In this document: piece after piece, positions 44,096 to 53,046 of the stretch
Layout of the letters: each line of letters starts with the position of its first letter
Numbering within the stretch: the stretch's first letter is position 1
Assembly: GCF_018070025.1 (NCBI RefSeq)
Contig: NZ_JAGPYQ010000001.1
Location: 5,518,001 to 5,582,000, forward strand
DNA: 64,000 nt
Direction: 5' to 3'
Origin: Streptomyces liliiviolaceus
GTDB taxonomy: Bacteria; Actinomycetota; Actinomycetes; Streptomycetales; Streptomycetaceae
Notes under the pieces: generated by a model
What the model saw: only the letters and a program-made list of their open reading frames with translations
Database searches by the model: none
What the model was told of the DNA's origin: nothing
Made by a program: the position numbers and the translations under genes

Positions 44096-45220
44096 CTAGT
44101 CGAAGAGGTCCGGGTCCGTGCGGGTGATCTGGTCGAAGAGGGGCTGGAACTGGAACCAGCCCGCCAGGTCGAAGCCCACCTGTCCGTAGGTGTGCTTGGC
44201 CTCCTCGTGGGGGATCTGGATCGTGGATCCCGCTGCCTTCGCGGCGAGTTGGGCCTGGGCCGAGCGTTCCATCGTGATGAACCAGTACGCGGCGGCGTCG
44301 ACCGAGCCGGCCGCGGTGAGCAGGCCGTGGTTGCGCAGGATGACCGCCTTGTGTCCGCCCAGAGCCTCGGCGATACGCCGGCCCTCCGCGGGGTCGTCGG
44401 CCACGCCCGAGTAGTTCTCGTAGCAGCCGTGGTCCTCGTAGAAGGCACAGGCGTCCTGGGTGAGGGGTTCGAGCCGCTGGCCCGTCGCCGACAGCGCCTT
44501 GCCGTACACCGAGTGACTGTGGGCGGCGCCGATCGCGTCGGGCCGTGCCGCGTGGACGGCCGCGTGGATGGCGAAGGCGGCCCGGTTCACCCGGTGGCGT
44601 CCCTGGACGACATCGCCCTGGTGGTTGACGAGCAGCAGGTCGCTGACCTTCACGTGCTTGAAGGACATGCCGAAGGGGTTGACCCAGAAGTGGTCGGGGA
44701 ACTCCGGGTCGCGTGCGGTGATGTGTCCGGCGACGCCTTCCTCGAAGCCGAACCGGCCGAAGAGGCGCAGGGCGCCCGCGAGGCGTTCCTTGCGATGGCG
44801 TCGCTCGGCGGCGGCGTCGGTGAACACGGGAGGGAGCCGGAAGATCAGGTCCTCCTCCGGGATCGGGGTCAGATCCTGCCGGCTCAGCCGGTCGGGCACC
44901 TTCAAGGCGGCCAGCGGGACGTGGTGCTGGCCGGCGTGGATGTCCCGGTCCCGGAGGCCGGCCTGGGTGACGGGGCGCGGGAAGGAGATCTTCACGACGT
45001 TCAGCGCCGGGATGCGGAAGATCTGGACCTGCTCGGCGTCGACCCGGTACAGGTCGGCGACGACCGCCTCGTTGAGGAAGGACTCGTCGGCCGCGACGGC
45101 GTAACCGTCGCTGTCCTTCATGAACGTCTCCATGGTGACCCAGAAGGGTCCGGCGTTCTTGGAGCGGATCTCGGTCGCGTAGTCGCCGAGCACGGGCCGG
45201 CGGGTGGTGTGCTCAGACAT
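44096..45220 (-). CDS. DUF4387 - class II aldolase fusion protein
   Basis: A 374-residue two-domain protein. Residues about 8-108 match DUF4387 (DYATEIRSKNAGPFWVTMETFM, IRIPALNVVKISFPRP-like end, AGQHHVPL), normally a small separate protein partnered with AtuA-like proteins. Residues about 130-350 are a class II (zinc) aldolase/adducin domain with FGFEEGVAGHITARDP, HSHSVYGKAL and ILRNHGLLTAAGS. The ATG at 45218-45220 overlaps the AtuA-like gene by 8 nt. It is last in the ABC-AtuA operon. The aldolase domain may cleave or decarboxylate a hydroxy- or keto-acid; the role of DUF4387 is unknown. Confidence 0.85.
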   Translation of the reverse strand: MSEHTTRRPVLGDYATEIRSKNAGPFWVTMETFMKDSDGYAVAADESFLNEAVVADLYRVDAEQVQIFRIPALNVVKISFPRPVTQAGLRDRDIHAGQHHVPLAALKVPDRLSRQDLTPIPEEDLIFRLPPVFTDAAAERRHRKERLAGALRLFGRFGFEEGVAGHITARDPEFPDHFWVNPFGMSFKHVKVSDLLLVNHQGDVVQGRHRVNRAAFAIHAAVHAARPDAIGAAHSHSVYGKALSATGQRLEPLTQDACAFYEDHGCYENYSGVADDPAEGRRIAEALGGHKAVILRNHGLLTAAGSVDAAAYWFITMERSAQAQLAAKAAGSTIQIPHEEAKHTYGQVGFDLAGWFQFQPLFDQITRTDPDLFD

Positions 45221-46604
45221 GGGAGACCTCACGGGAGTGCTGGGTACGGAACAGGCCGGTGGGCGAGTCGACGTCGACGACGTGGTTCAGGACGAACTCG
45301 TAGGCCGCCCCGCGCTGGGTCTCCGCCGGTGAGGTGGCGAAGGCGAAGCTGGGCAGGTACTCCATCTCCGGCAGCGGGAGGTGCAGCATGAGGGGGTTGG
45401 CGACCTTGGCGATCGCTGTCGCGGTGGCCTGCGAGGGCGCGTTGACGAGGAGCATGACGCCGACCTCGCGGGGCGGGCCGGAGTCGGGGTCGATGTCTTC
45501 GAGGATGGCGTTGTGGCCGTAGAGACGGATGTCCAGGCCGTAGTCGTCGTCGGTCAGTCCGAGGGTCTGGCTGACGCGCTCGGTGAGGATGGCGCGCAGG
45601 AGCGCCGCCCAGCGGTCGATGTTGGCGACGATGTACGGGTCCCGGATGCCGGTGAACGAGACCGTCTCGTAGCCGGTGACCCTGGCTCCTTCGAGTTTGA
45701 CGGTGTGCTGCTCGGCGGGCTCGAAGCGGGAGCCCTCGACGCGTACGCGGCGCTCGTCCAGTGCCGTGTAGGTGGCGTCGGAGACGTCCAGCGTGCCCGC
45801 CGGTTCCCGCATCCGGTACGGGTTGGCGGTCTCGTACAGCATGTGTGCGGCGACCGAGATCGGCGTGCAGGCGTTGGCCGGGTCGAGGGGCTCGATGGTG
45901 AATCCCCGCTGGTCGATGGTGGCGAAGACGCCTCCGGCGCGCGGGTCCGTGGTGCACTGTCCGCCGCATTCGACGATCTTGGAGGCGTGCCAGGTGGGTC
46001 CGGCCGGCATGCCGAGCATCAGGGGGACGGCGGCGGCGAGGGCGGTGTCGGTGGCCCGTCCCGCCAGGACGACCTGGGCGCCCGCGCGGAGGGCGTCGAC
46101 GAAGGGTTCGTGGCCCATCATGCCGACGATGTGGGTGCAGCTCTCCAGGGTCTCCGGCTCCAGGGGGCCGTGCGGGGCCAGGGGGTGGATCCGTCCCGCG
46201 TCGAGTTCGTCCTTGAGGAACGTGGCTTCCTGCTCGCTGTAGATCCGGGCGATCTTCAGATCGAGGCCTTCCTCGGCCATGATCTGTTCCGCTATCCCGG
46301 CGACCCAGTCGACGCCGGAGTCGGTGCCGCTGGTGCCGCAGGAGCCCACGATGAGGGGGATGTCCGCGGTGGCGGCGGCCTTGAGGAGGATGCGCAGATC
46401 GCGGCCCACCGCGGCGGCGGTGGTCTTCGCGACACCGGCGCCGAGGTAGTGGGGTCCGGAGTCGGTGGAGCCGCCGTCGACCGCGATGACGTCCGGGCCG
46501 AGGGTCAGGCCGCGCTCGATGCTCTCCGGGGTGAAGCCGGCACCGAGCATGCCGGACGGCGTCAGGATGCCGACCTGCGCGGCGGAGTCAGTGGACGGGG
46601 GCAT
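45213..46604 (-). CDS. Acyclic terpene utilisation AtuA-like (DUF1446) protein
   Basis: A 463-residue cytoplasmic protein. The N-terminal ILTPSGMLGAGFTPESIERGL and DVIAVDGGSTDSGPHYLG, the middle VGSCGTSGTDSG and VVLAGRATDTALAAAVPL, and the C-terminal TVKLEGARVTGYETVSFTGIRDP match the AtuA/DUF1446 family that neighbours DUF4387 proteins. The biochemical activity of this branch is not established. The ATG at 46602-46604 has GAGGAG upstream and overlaps the ATPase gene end by 17 nt. Confidence 0.87.
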   Translation of the reverse strand: MPPSTDSAAQVGILTPSGMLGAGFTPESIERGLTLGPDVIAVDGGSTDSGPHYLGAGVAKTTAAAVGRDLRILLKAAATADIPLIVGSCGTSGTDSGVDWVAGIAEQIMAEEGLDLKIARIYSEQEATFLKDELDAGRIHPLAPHGPLEPETLESCTHIVGMMGHEPFVDALRAGAQVVLAGRATDTALAAAVPLMLGMPAGPTWHASKIVECGGQCTTDPRAGGVFATIDQRGFTIEPLDPANACTPISVAAHMLYETANPYRMREPAGTLDVSDATYTALDERRVRVEGSRFEPAEQHTVKLEGARVTGYETVSFTGIRDPYIVANIDRWAALLRAILTERVSQTLGLTDDDYGLDIRLYGHNAILEDIDPDSGPPREVGVMLLVNAPSQATATAIAKVANPLMLHLPLPEMEYLPSFAFATSPAETQRGAAYEFVLNHVVDVDSPTGLFRTQHSREVSHV

Positions 46605-47703
46605 GGTGGTTCTCCTCGTTGGAGTCGGCTTCCTCGTGGAAGATGCGGATGTCTTCCGGCGGAAGGCTGACGGTGAGTTCACCGGTGGTCGCCGGGCGCG
46701 TGGTGGTCACGATCACCGGGGTGCCGCCGATGCGGATGGTGTACCGGTAGTGGTCGCCGAGGTAGGCCTGGTTGTCGACCTTCGCCGTCAGCGTGTCGAG
46801 GGGTCGGCTCGCGTCGCCGCCGCCGCGCTGGATCTCGATGTTCTCGGGGCGGATACAGATCCGTACCGGCCCCAGGCGCCTGTCCGTGTGCGGCACCTTC
46901 AGCGGTTCGCCGACGCCGTCGACGCGGATCACCGCATGGGTGCCGTCCGCCTCGACGACCATGGCGGCCAGGAGGTTGGCGGTTCCGACGAAGTCGGCGA
47001 CGAACAGGTCGGCGGGGTGCTCGTAGATCTCGGTGGGGGTGCCGACCTGGCGTACCTTCCCCTGGTCCATGACGGCGACGCGGTCGCTGACGGACAGGGC
47101 CTCGTCCTGGTCGTGGGTCACGAAGACCGTGGTGACACCGACCTGTGACTGGAGGGTCTTGAGCCACTGCCTGGACCGGTCGCGGAGTTTGGCGTCCAGG
47201 TTGGAGAAGGGCTCGTCCAGGAGCAGCAGGTCGGGTGGGTGGGCGAGAGCGCGGGCCAGTGCGACCCGCTGCTGCTGGCCGCCGGACAGCTCGTGGGGGT
47301 AGCGGCCCGCGTGGCGGCCCAGTTCGACGAGTTCGAGGACTTCCCGCACCCTGCGGTCGCGTTCCGCCCGGGGGGTCTTGCGGAGCTTGAGGGGGTACCC
47401 CACGTTCGCCGCGACCGACATGTGCGGCCAGATGGCGTAGGACTGGAACACGACACCGCAATTGCGGTGCTCCGGTTCGACGTCGACGCGTCCGTGGTCG
47501 AAGACGACCCGGTCGCCGAAGGCGATGCTGCCCGAGTCGGGCCGGTGGAGGCCCGCGATCGACCACAGGGTGGTGGACTTTCCGCAGCCACTGGGGCCGA
47601 GCAGGGTGAAGATCTCGCCGTCCCGGACGGTGAGGGACACCTCGTGCAGAGCGGTGTGCCCCTCGAACTGCTTGGTGATCGCGTTCAGTTGGAGACTAGG
47701 CAC
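46588..47703 (-). CDS. ABC transporter ATP-binding protein (PotA/FbpC type)
   Basis: A 371-residue importer ATPase with LGPSGCGKSTT (Walker A), VFQSYAIWPHMSV (Q-loop), LSGGQQQRVALARAL (signature), LLLDEPFSNLDAKLR (Walker B), THDQDEALSVSDR (H-loop) and a C-terminal TOBE domain from about residue 240. The type serves iron, polyamine, 2-aminoethylphosphonate and thiamine importers. The GTG start at 47701-47703 overlaps the permease gene by 8 nt. Confidence 0.93.
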   Translation of the reverse strand: MPSLQLNAITKQFEGHTALHEVSLTVRDGEIFTLLGPSGCGKSTTLWSIAGLHRPDSGSIAFGDRVVFDHGRVDVEPEHRNCGVVFQSYAIWPHMSVAANVGYPLKLRKTPRAERDRRVREVLELVELGRHAGRYPHELSGGQQQRVALARALAHPPDLLLLDEPFSNLDAKLRDRSRQWLKTLQSQVGVTTVFVTHDQDEALSVSDRVAVMDQGKVRQVGTPTEIYEHPADLFVADFVGTANLLAAMVVEADGTHAVIRVDGVGEPLKVPHTDRRLGPVRICIRPENIEIQRGGGDASRPLDTLTAKVDNQAYLGDHYRYTIRIGGTPVIVTTTRPATTGELTVSLPPEDIRIFHEEADSNEENHHAPVH

Positions 47704-49441
47704 GAGGACGCACCCCCAGCAGGGCGCGCCCGGCGCCCAGGACGACCAAGGTGATGACCATCTGGATTACTCCCAACGCGGCGACGGTCCCGCCGATGCT
47801 TGTTGCCGCGAGTTGCAGCATGGTGAGGCCGAGTACGGGGGTCTCGTCGGTGACGAGGAACACCGCCGGTTCGGCGTCGTTGAGCATGGCCACGAAAAGC
47901 AGCACGAATGAGGCACCCATGGCGGGTGCGACGAGTCTGAGGACGACGGTGCGCATCGCCGTCCACCACGTGGCACCCGAGGTACGGGCGGCGTTGTCGA
48001 GGTCGGCGCCGATTCCGGCGAGCGCCGGATAGAAGGCGCTGTAGCCGAGAGCGAGGCTTCTGACGGCGAACGCGATGCCGATTCCCCACAGGCTGGCGCG
48101 TATTGCCCCGGACCTGTCGAGGAGGGCGAAACTCCAGAAGAACGCCATACCGGTGACGAGCGCCGGCATCATGCGCGGCCAGAGCATGCCCTGTTGCAGG
48201 GATCCGCGGAATCGGAATCGGGAACGGTGTGCGATCACCGAGAGAACGGCGATGGCAAGAGTCGTCAGTGCCCCGCCGACCGCCGCGATGAGAAGGCTGT
48301 TGACGATCGAGTCGGTGTAGAGCGGATTCTCGAACACGGCGGAGAAGTTGCTGAGGGTCAGCACGCTCCACGGGGAGATGAAGGGCGACAGGATGGAGGT
48401 GAATGCCGCCAGCACGACTCCGGCCAGCGGTACGACCACGAACACGAGAAGGAAGAAGGCGATCGCGGCCGCCGTGAACCAGCGCGCGGGGCCCAGTTTC
48501 AGTACGCGGACGCCGGTGGGTTTTCCCGTGGTCGTGGTGAAGCGCGCGGTGTCACCCACGAGCCGGTTCCGCAGGACGAGAAGCGCGGAGACCGTGATGA
48601 GCAGGAACACCGCACCGGCGGACACCAGGCCCTGTTGGGAGTCGTTCACCCAATGGTCGTAGAGATATGTGGAGATCAGACTGATCTTGCTGGAGAATCC
48701 CAGAATCAGCGGCAGCCCCAGTACTTCCATCGAGAGGGCGAAGACCAGGAGTGCCGCATTCGTGATCGCCGGACGCATCAGCGGCAGGCTCACGGAGAGC
48801 AGGCTGCGCAGCGGGCTCGCGCCCGACGTGCGGGCGGCGTCCTCCAGGGACGGGTCGATCGACAGCAGCGTGCCGCGGCACAGCAGGAAGACGGTGGGTG
48901 AGGCCACGCTCATCGCAACCATGGCCATGCCGGGAATGCTGTAGAGATTCACCGGCATGCTCAGGACCGTGTTCGCCTCCAGCCAGGAGGACGCGAATCC
49001 CGCCGGGGTCCACATGGCCGCCCAGCCGATGATGAGGACGAGTCCGGGCAGCGCGATCGGGACGAGCAGGAAGGTCGTCAGTACGCGGCGTCCGGGAACG
49101 TCGGTGCGGGTGAGGAACAGCGCGCACGTCACGCCGACGACGATGGATCCGACGGTGTTGAGGGCGGCGAACAGGACCGAATTGGTGACCGCGGTCCACC
49201 AGGTGCGGTCGGTGAGCAGCGCGTCGAAGTTGTCCCACGTCGGATGGCCGCCCGCTTCGTAGAGCGGGGTCGACCACACCGCGGCGGCCACGACCGGGAC
49301 GACGGAACCGACGATGACCAGCAGGGCGAGCGCCCAGAGGATGTAGTGACTCGCGTTGGTCGAGATCCAGCGCCGACGGTGTCCTTTCGGCGGTGGTGAG
49401 GGGCTACGGGCCGGTGGCGGCCGGAGTTGGGCGGTGCTCAT
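47696..49441 (-). CDS. ABC transporter permease, two fused modules (FbpB/ThiP type)
   Basis: A 581-residue membrane protein with about 12 hydrophobic segments in two homologous halves. Each half carries an ATPase-coupling loop: SLEDAARTSGASPLRSLLSVSLP in the first and LDNAARTSGATWWTAMRTVVLR in the second. The ATG at 49439-49441 overlaps the binding-protein stop (ATGA); a longer upstream open frame is antisense-like noise. Together with the neighbouring ATPase and binding protein it forms one complete importer. Confidence 0.93.
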   Translation of the reverse strand: MSTAQLRPPPARSPSPPPKGHRRRWISTNASHYILWALALLVIVGSVVPVVAAAVWSTPLYEAGGHPTWDNFDALLTDRTWWTAVTNSVLFAALNTVGSIVVGVTCALFLTRTDVPGRRVLTTFLLVPIALPGLVLIIGWAAMWTPAGFASSWLEANTVLSMPVNLYSIPGMAMVAMSVASPTVFLLCRGTLLSIDPSLEDAARTSGASPLRSLLSVSLPLMRPAITNAALLVFALSMEVLGLPLILGFSSKISLISTYLYDHWVNDSQQGLVSAGAVFLLITVSALLVLRNRLVGDTARFTTTTGKPTGVRVLKLGPARWFTAAAIAFFLLVFVVVPLAGVVLAAFTSILSPFISPWSVLTLSNFSAVFENPLYTDSIVNSLLIAAVGGALTTLAIAVLSVIAHRSRFRFRGSLQQGMLWPRMMPALVTGMAFFWSFALLDRSGAIRASLWGIGIAFAVRSLALGYSAFYPALAGIGADLDNAARTSGATWWTAMRTVVLRLVAPAMGASFVLLFVAMLNDAEPAVFLVTDETPVLGLTMLQLAATSIGGTVAALGVIQMVITLVVLGAGRALLGVRPRA

Positions 49442-50562
49442 CGGCCGTACGCCTTCTTCCAGCGGTCGACGATCTCCGGCTTGTTCTTGACGATGTCCTT
49501 GGGATAGCCGCCGAGCATCATGTTGTCGGCGCCGACGACCTTTTCCACGGCCGGCAGACCGTAGGCGCATTCCACTCCGTCGCGGTACGGGGTGAATCCG
49601 CCCTTGCAGGCGGCTTCCTGTCCTTCGACCGACAGCAGGAAGTTCACGAAGAGCTTTCCCGCGTCGGGTGACTTCGCTTTCTTGGTGACGGCGACGGCCC
49701 TCGGAAGAAGTGGCGTTCCGTCCGTCAGATACGTGTAGTTGAGGATCTTCGACGCCTCCTCCCCCTCGATCAGCGCGCGGACCGATCCGGCCACGAAATA
49801 GGTGGCCTGGTACTGCCCTTGGGCCAGTTTCTGCATGAGGTTCCCGTTGCCCGACTCGACGCCGGTGTTCGGGCCCAGTGCTTCGATGTTCTTCCACCCC
49901 TTGTCCCCGTGCGCGGCGGTGTAATTGCTGACGGCGCCGAAGGAATGGGGGTTGCTGATGTCGGTGGTCCCGATCTTCCCTTTGAGGGACTTGGACAGTG
50001 CGGCAAGGGATGCGAGGTCCTTGGGCTGCTTGTCCTTGGGGATGAGCGCGGTGTTGTACACGGCGACGAGCGGGTCCTCCGACATGGAGACCACACCCGG
50101 GGCGAGTTGTGCGTACGCGGGAAGGTGCTTGAGGTTGGGGTCCTTGTAGTCGAGGACATCGCCCTTGCTGACGAAGTTCAGTACCTCCACCGCGTCCGTG
50201 GCCATCACGACGTCCGCGGTGCGTACACCGGTGGCGGATTCGGTGGCGTAGCGCTGGAAGGTCTGCGGGTCGTTCATGTTGAGGACGCGCACCTTGATGC
50301 CGGCGTACTTCGCCTCGAAGGCCTTGGTGAGCGGTGTCATCTGGTCGGCGTCCGCGTTCGTGTAGAGGAGGACCGATCCCTGTTTCCTGGCCCTGTCCAC
50401 CGTGGCCGCGTCGAGTGGGGTGACGGGGGCCGCCTTGCCCACGTCGACCGAGGACGTCGGCTTCGCCGACCCGTCCGTACCCGTGGAGCCTCCGCACGCG
50501 GCCAGTACGACCATGCAGGCGGCTGCCAGGGCACAGACCCTGGCCCTGGGGAGCGAGATCAT
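49438..50562 (-). CDS. ABC transporter substrate-binding lipoprotein (FbpA/AfuA/PotD-like)
   Basis: A 374-residue solute-binding lipoprotein. Two ATGs are adjacent (50563-50565 and 50560-50562); the second has the better 7-nt spacing from GGAGG. The signal is ISLPRARVCALAAACMVVLAAC, with Cys in LAAC followed by GGS. GSVLLYTNADADQMTPLTKAFEAKY is the start of a type II binding fold of the iron/2-aminoethylphosphonate/polyamine group. The ligand is unknown; the operon suggests an organic acid. It is controlled by the TGCTRTAGCA operators upstream. Confidence 0.9.
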   Translation of the reverse strand: MISLPRARVCALAAACMVVLAACGGSTGTDGSAKPTSSVDVGKAAPVTPLDAATVDRARKQGSVLLYTNADADQMTPLTKAFEAKYAGIKVRVLNMNDPQTFQRYATESATGVRTADVVMATDAVEVLNFVSKGDVLDYKDPNLKHLPAYAQLAPGVVSMSEDPLVAVYNTALIPKDKQPKDLASLAALSKSLKGKIGTTDISNPHSFGAVSNYTAAHGDKGWKNIEALGPNTGVESGNGNLMQKLAQGQYQATYFVAGSVRALIEGEEASKILNYTYLTDGTPLLPRAVAVTKKAKSPDAGKLFVNFLLSVEGQEAACKGGFTPYRDGVECAYGLPAVEKVVGADNMMLGGYPKDIVKNKPEIVDRWKKAYGR

Positions 50563-50580
50563 CATTGATCCTCCACTATT

Positions 50581-50590
50581 TGCTATAGCA
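50581..50590 (-). promoter_or_regulatory. GntR-type operator near the binding-protein ribosome site
   Basis: A perfect palindrome, TGCTATAGCA, continues on the minus strand as TGCTATAGCAAATA. Thirteen of these 14 bases match the operator in the GntR promoter at 55412-55425. It lies just upstream of the GGAGG of the binding-protein gene and could block elongation or translation, or mark a second promoter. Confidence 0.6.
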
Positions 50591-50790
50591 CTAATGCCGT
50601 AGATGGACGGGGAGATTTCTGGACGGGGCGCGCGGAAGGCGCGGCCCGGTAGACATGGTTCGGGATGCGGACTGCGGGTGCGGGACTCGGTGTTCGAGGG
50701 GGTCAGCGCGCCAACCGGGGCGGCGTGCACGGCGATGGGCCGGGCGGGGCCGCCGATCGCCCCGCGGAGCTGACTCGCCCCACGAAAGAG

Positions 50791-50818
50791 ATGGTATTTG
50801 CTACAGCATGATTGTCAA
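50791..50818 (-). promoter_or_regulatory. Promoter with embedded GntR-type operator for the ABC-AtuA operon
   Basis: On the minus strand: TTGACA (50813-50818), 16 nt, TACCAT (50791-50796), with operator TGCTGTAGCA (50799-50808) inside the spacer. The 28-nt block differs at one base from that upstream of the GntR gene at 55402-55429. The stop codon of the upstream kinase gene (50815-50817) lies inside the -35 box. The leader to the ATG is about 220 nt. Confidence 0.7.
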
Positions 50819-52251
50819 CCAGTTGCGCCGTGAGGAGCGCGCGGGAGCCGGATGGTGACGGTGGTGCCGACTCCCACCTCGGACTGCACCCGTACCTGGC
50901 CCTGGTGCGCGTGCACGATGGCCTCCACGATCGCCAGGCCCAGGCCCGAACCGCCGTAGGCGCGGCTGCGGCTGGCCTCGGCACGCCAGAAGCGCTCGAA
51001 GACGCGGGGCAGGTCCTGGGCGGGGATACCGGGACCGTCATCGACGACGCGCAGCTGTACGTCCCCCCGGTCCTGGCTGATCTCGACCCGTACGGAGGTC
51101 TGGGCGGGCGTGTGCTGGACGGCGTTGCCGACGAGGTTGCGCAGGACCTGCTGGAGACGGTCGGCCTCACCGACGACGGGCGCCCTGGGCGCGGTGGCCA
51201 TGGTGATACCGCGCAGGGGATAGATGATCTGGGCGTCCTCGACGACGCTGGCGGCCAGCGCCGTGAGGTCGACGTCGTGCCGCTCGACGGGACGGCCGGC
51301 GTCCAGGCGTGCGAGCAGGGCGAGGTCCTCGACGAGCAGGCGCATCCGTCCCACCTCGTTCTCGATGTGTTCGAGCGCTGTCTCCAGGCCCGGTCCGGAG
51401 ACACCGCCCTGGCGGTGCAGGTCGAGCCAGCCCGAGATGGTGGAGAGCGGGGTGCGCAGTTCGTGGGAGGTGTCGGCCGCCAGGGAACGCACGGTCGCCT
51501 CCGCGCGGGCCTGGGCGTCGAAGGCCCGGTTGACCGCTTCGGCGAGCCGGTCGGCCTCGCTGCCGTTGCGGGTGGCGGGCAGCCGTTCCGTGAGGTGTCC
51601 CTCGGCGATGGCGTCGGCGGTACGGGCCATCCGGGCCAGAGGCCGCAGACCCAGCCGCAGGACGATGACGGCGAGGCCCAGCAGGAGCAGCAACGCGGAT
51701 CCGACCAGGACCAGTTGGCGTTTGACGAGTGCGCCGACGGTTCCGTCGCCGACCGAGGAGTCGACGGTGAGGACGAGCGCCGCCGGCCGTACGTCGGCTT
51801 CGCCGGGTCCGCGGTCGACGGTGAGCCCGGGGCTGGGGATACGGATCGCCGCGAGGCCGTGCTGCTCGTCGTGCCCGTCGTAGTCGAGGATCGTGCCGGC
51901 CGGGGCGGTCGCGCTGAGCTCGGCGACCGGGCGGGCCGCCGACGACGCGGAACCGGTGCTCAGCAGCACCTTGTTGTCGGCGTCCACGGCGACGAGGCCC
52001 AGCGGCGGCCCCAGGAGTGTGCCGAGCTGGTCGGCGTCGGCGGTCTGCGGGCCGCGTCCGACGACCTCGGTGATCCGGTCGGCGTACGTTTCGAGGGTTC
52101 TCTCGGAGCGCCTGTCCAGGTAGTCCTCCAGGAGGAGGCCGGTGATGACGGCGCTGGCCGTCAGTCCGAACACGAGCAGAACGGCCAGGCCGGTCAGCAG
52201 ACGCAGACGGACACTGGAGAAGGACCAGATGCGGCGGTCGCGGAGTCTCAT
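50815..52251 (-). CDS. Sensor histidine kinase (OmpR-associated type)
   Basis: A 478-residue membrane kinase. It has a first span (LLTGLAVLLVFGLTASAVITGLLL), an extracytoplasmic domain of about 150 residues, a second span (LVLVGSALLLLLGLAVIVL), HAMP, HisKA (AADTSHELRTPLSTI) and HATPase (NLVGNAVQHT, DDGPGIPAQD, GGSGLGLAIVEAI). It overlaps its response regulator gene by 4 nt. Its end overlaps the next promoter. It probably senses envelope or drug stress given the adjacent MMPL exporter (inference). Confidence 0.92.
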   Translation of the reverse strand: MRLRDRRIWSFSSVRLRLLTGLAVLLVFGLTASAVITGLLLEDYLDRRSERTLETYADRITEVVGRGPQTADADQLGTLLGPPLGLVAVDADNKVLLSTGSASSAARPVAELSATAPAGTILDYDGHDEQHGLAAIRIPSPGLTVDRGPGEADVRPAALVLTVDSSVGDGTVGALVKRQLVLVGSALLLLLGLAVIVLRLGLRPLARMARTADAIAEGHLTERLPATRNGSEADRLAEAVNRAFDAQARAEATVRSLAADTSHELRTPLSTISGWLDLHRQGGVSGPGLETALEHIENEVGRMRLLVEDLALLARLDAGRPVERHDVDLTALAASVVEDAQIIYPLRGITMATAPRAPVVGEADRLQQVLRNLVGNAVQHTPAQTSVRVEISQDRGDVQLRVVDDGPGIPAQDLPRVFERFWRAEASRSRAYGGSGLGLAIVEAIVHAHQGQVRVQSEVGVGTTVTIRLPRAPHGATG

Positions 52252-52970
52252 GTGCGGGCCTGCTCCCGGAGGGTGTAGCCGACGCCCCGGACGGTGTGCA
52301 GCAGGGGCGGATGGCCGTGGTCGATCTTGCGGCGGAGGTTGGAGACGAAGCGCTCGACGACGACGGTGTCGCCGCCGAAGTCGTACTGCCAGACCGCTTC
52401 GAGGATCTGGGCTCGGGACAGTACCTGGCCCTGGTGGCTCAGGAGGTAGTGCAGCAGGCGGTACTCGGTGGGTGAGAGTTCCAGGAGCCGCCCCGCGCGG
52501 CGGACCTCGTGGCGGGGGTCGTCCATCGCGAGGTCCGCGAGGGACAGCGCCGGCTCCTCGGGCGCGGCCGGCGCCCCGCTGCGGGCCCGCCGGAGCAGTG
52601 CCTGCAGTCGGGCGCCGACCTCGACGACGCTGAAGGGCTTGGTGACGTAGTCGTCCCCGCCGAGCCGCAGCCCCCGTACCCGGTCCTCGATCGCGTCGCG
52701 TGCGGTGAGGAAGAGGACCGGCACGTCGATACCGCGGTCGCGCAGCAACTGCAGGATCTCGAAGCCGTCGGCGCCGGGGAGCATGACGTCGAGCACGATG
52801 ACGTCGGGGGGCCTGCGGGCGACCTGTTCGAGCGCCTCGGTCAGGTCGCCCGCCACGTCCACCTCGAATCCGGCGAATCCGAGGGCCGAGATCAGCAGGC
52901 GTCTGATCCCCGGGTCGTCATCGATGACGAGCACCCGGTCGGTGGTGCCGGGTGTGTCGACGGCGTTCAT
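52248..52970 (-). CDS. OmpR-family response regulator
   Basis: A 240-residue regulator; the ATG at 52968-52970 has AGGAG upstream. Receiver: VIDDD acidic pocket, phospho-Asp in VLDVMLPGADG, Thr in LTARD, Lys in YVTKPFS. C-terminal winged helix (LSPTEYRLLHYLLSHQGQVLSRAQILEAVW...VERFVSNLRRKI). It is likely to bind the CCGTCAA direct repeats upstream of the MMPL gene (inference). Confidence 0.93.
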   Translation of the reverse strand: MNAVDTPGTTDRVLVIDDDPGIRRLLISALGFAGFEVDVAGDLTEALEQVARRPPDVIVLDVMLPGADGFEILQLLRDRGIDVPVLFLTARDAIEDRVRGLRLGGDDYVTKPFSVVEVGARLQALLRRARSGAPAAPEEPALSLADLAMDDPRHEVRRAGRLLELSPTEYRLLHYLLSHQGQVLSRAQILEAVWQYDFGGDTVVVERFVSNLRRKIDHGHPPLLHTVRGVGYTLREQART

Positions 52971-53046
52971 ACGTGCTCCTTGTACGGGCGGGGCGGGCTG
53001 CCCGAAGGCCGTCGGCACAGGTCCGGGGTCCACCGACACGGGCCGG

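Noticed and set aside
47696..50497. A 933-residue reading of the two-module permease
   Set aside because: The extra N-terminal 350 residues are out-of-frame Arg-rich sequence over the binding-protein gene; the ATGA overlap at 49438-49441 marks the true start.
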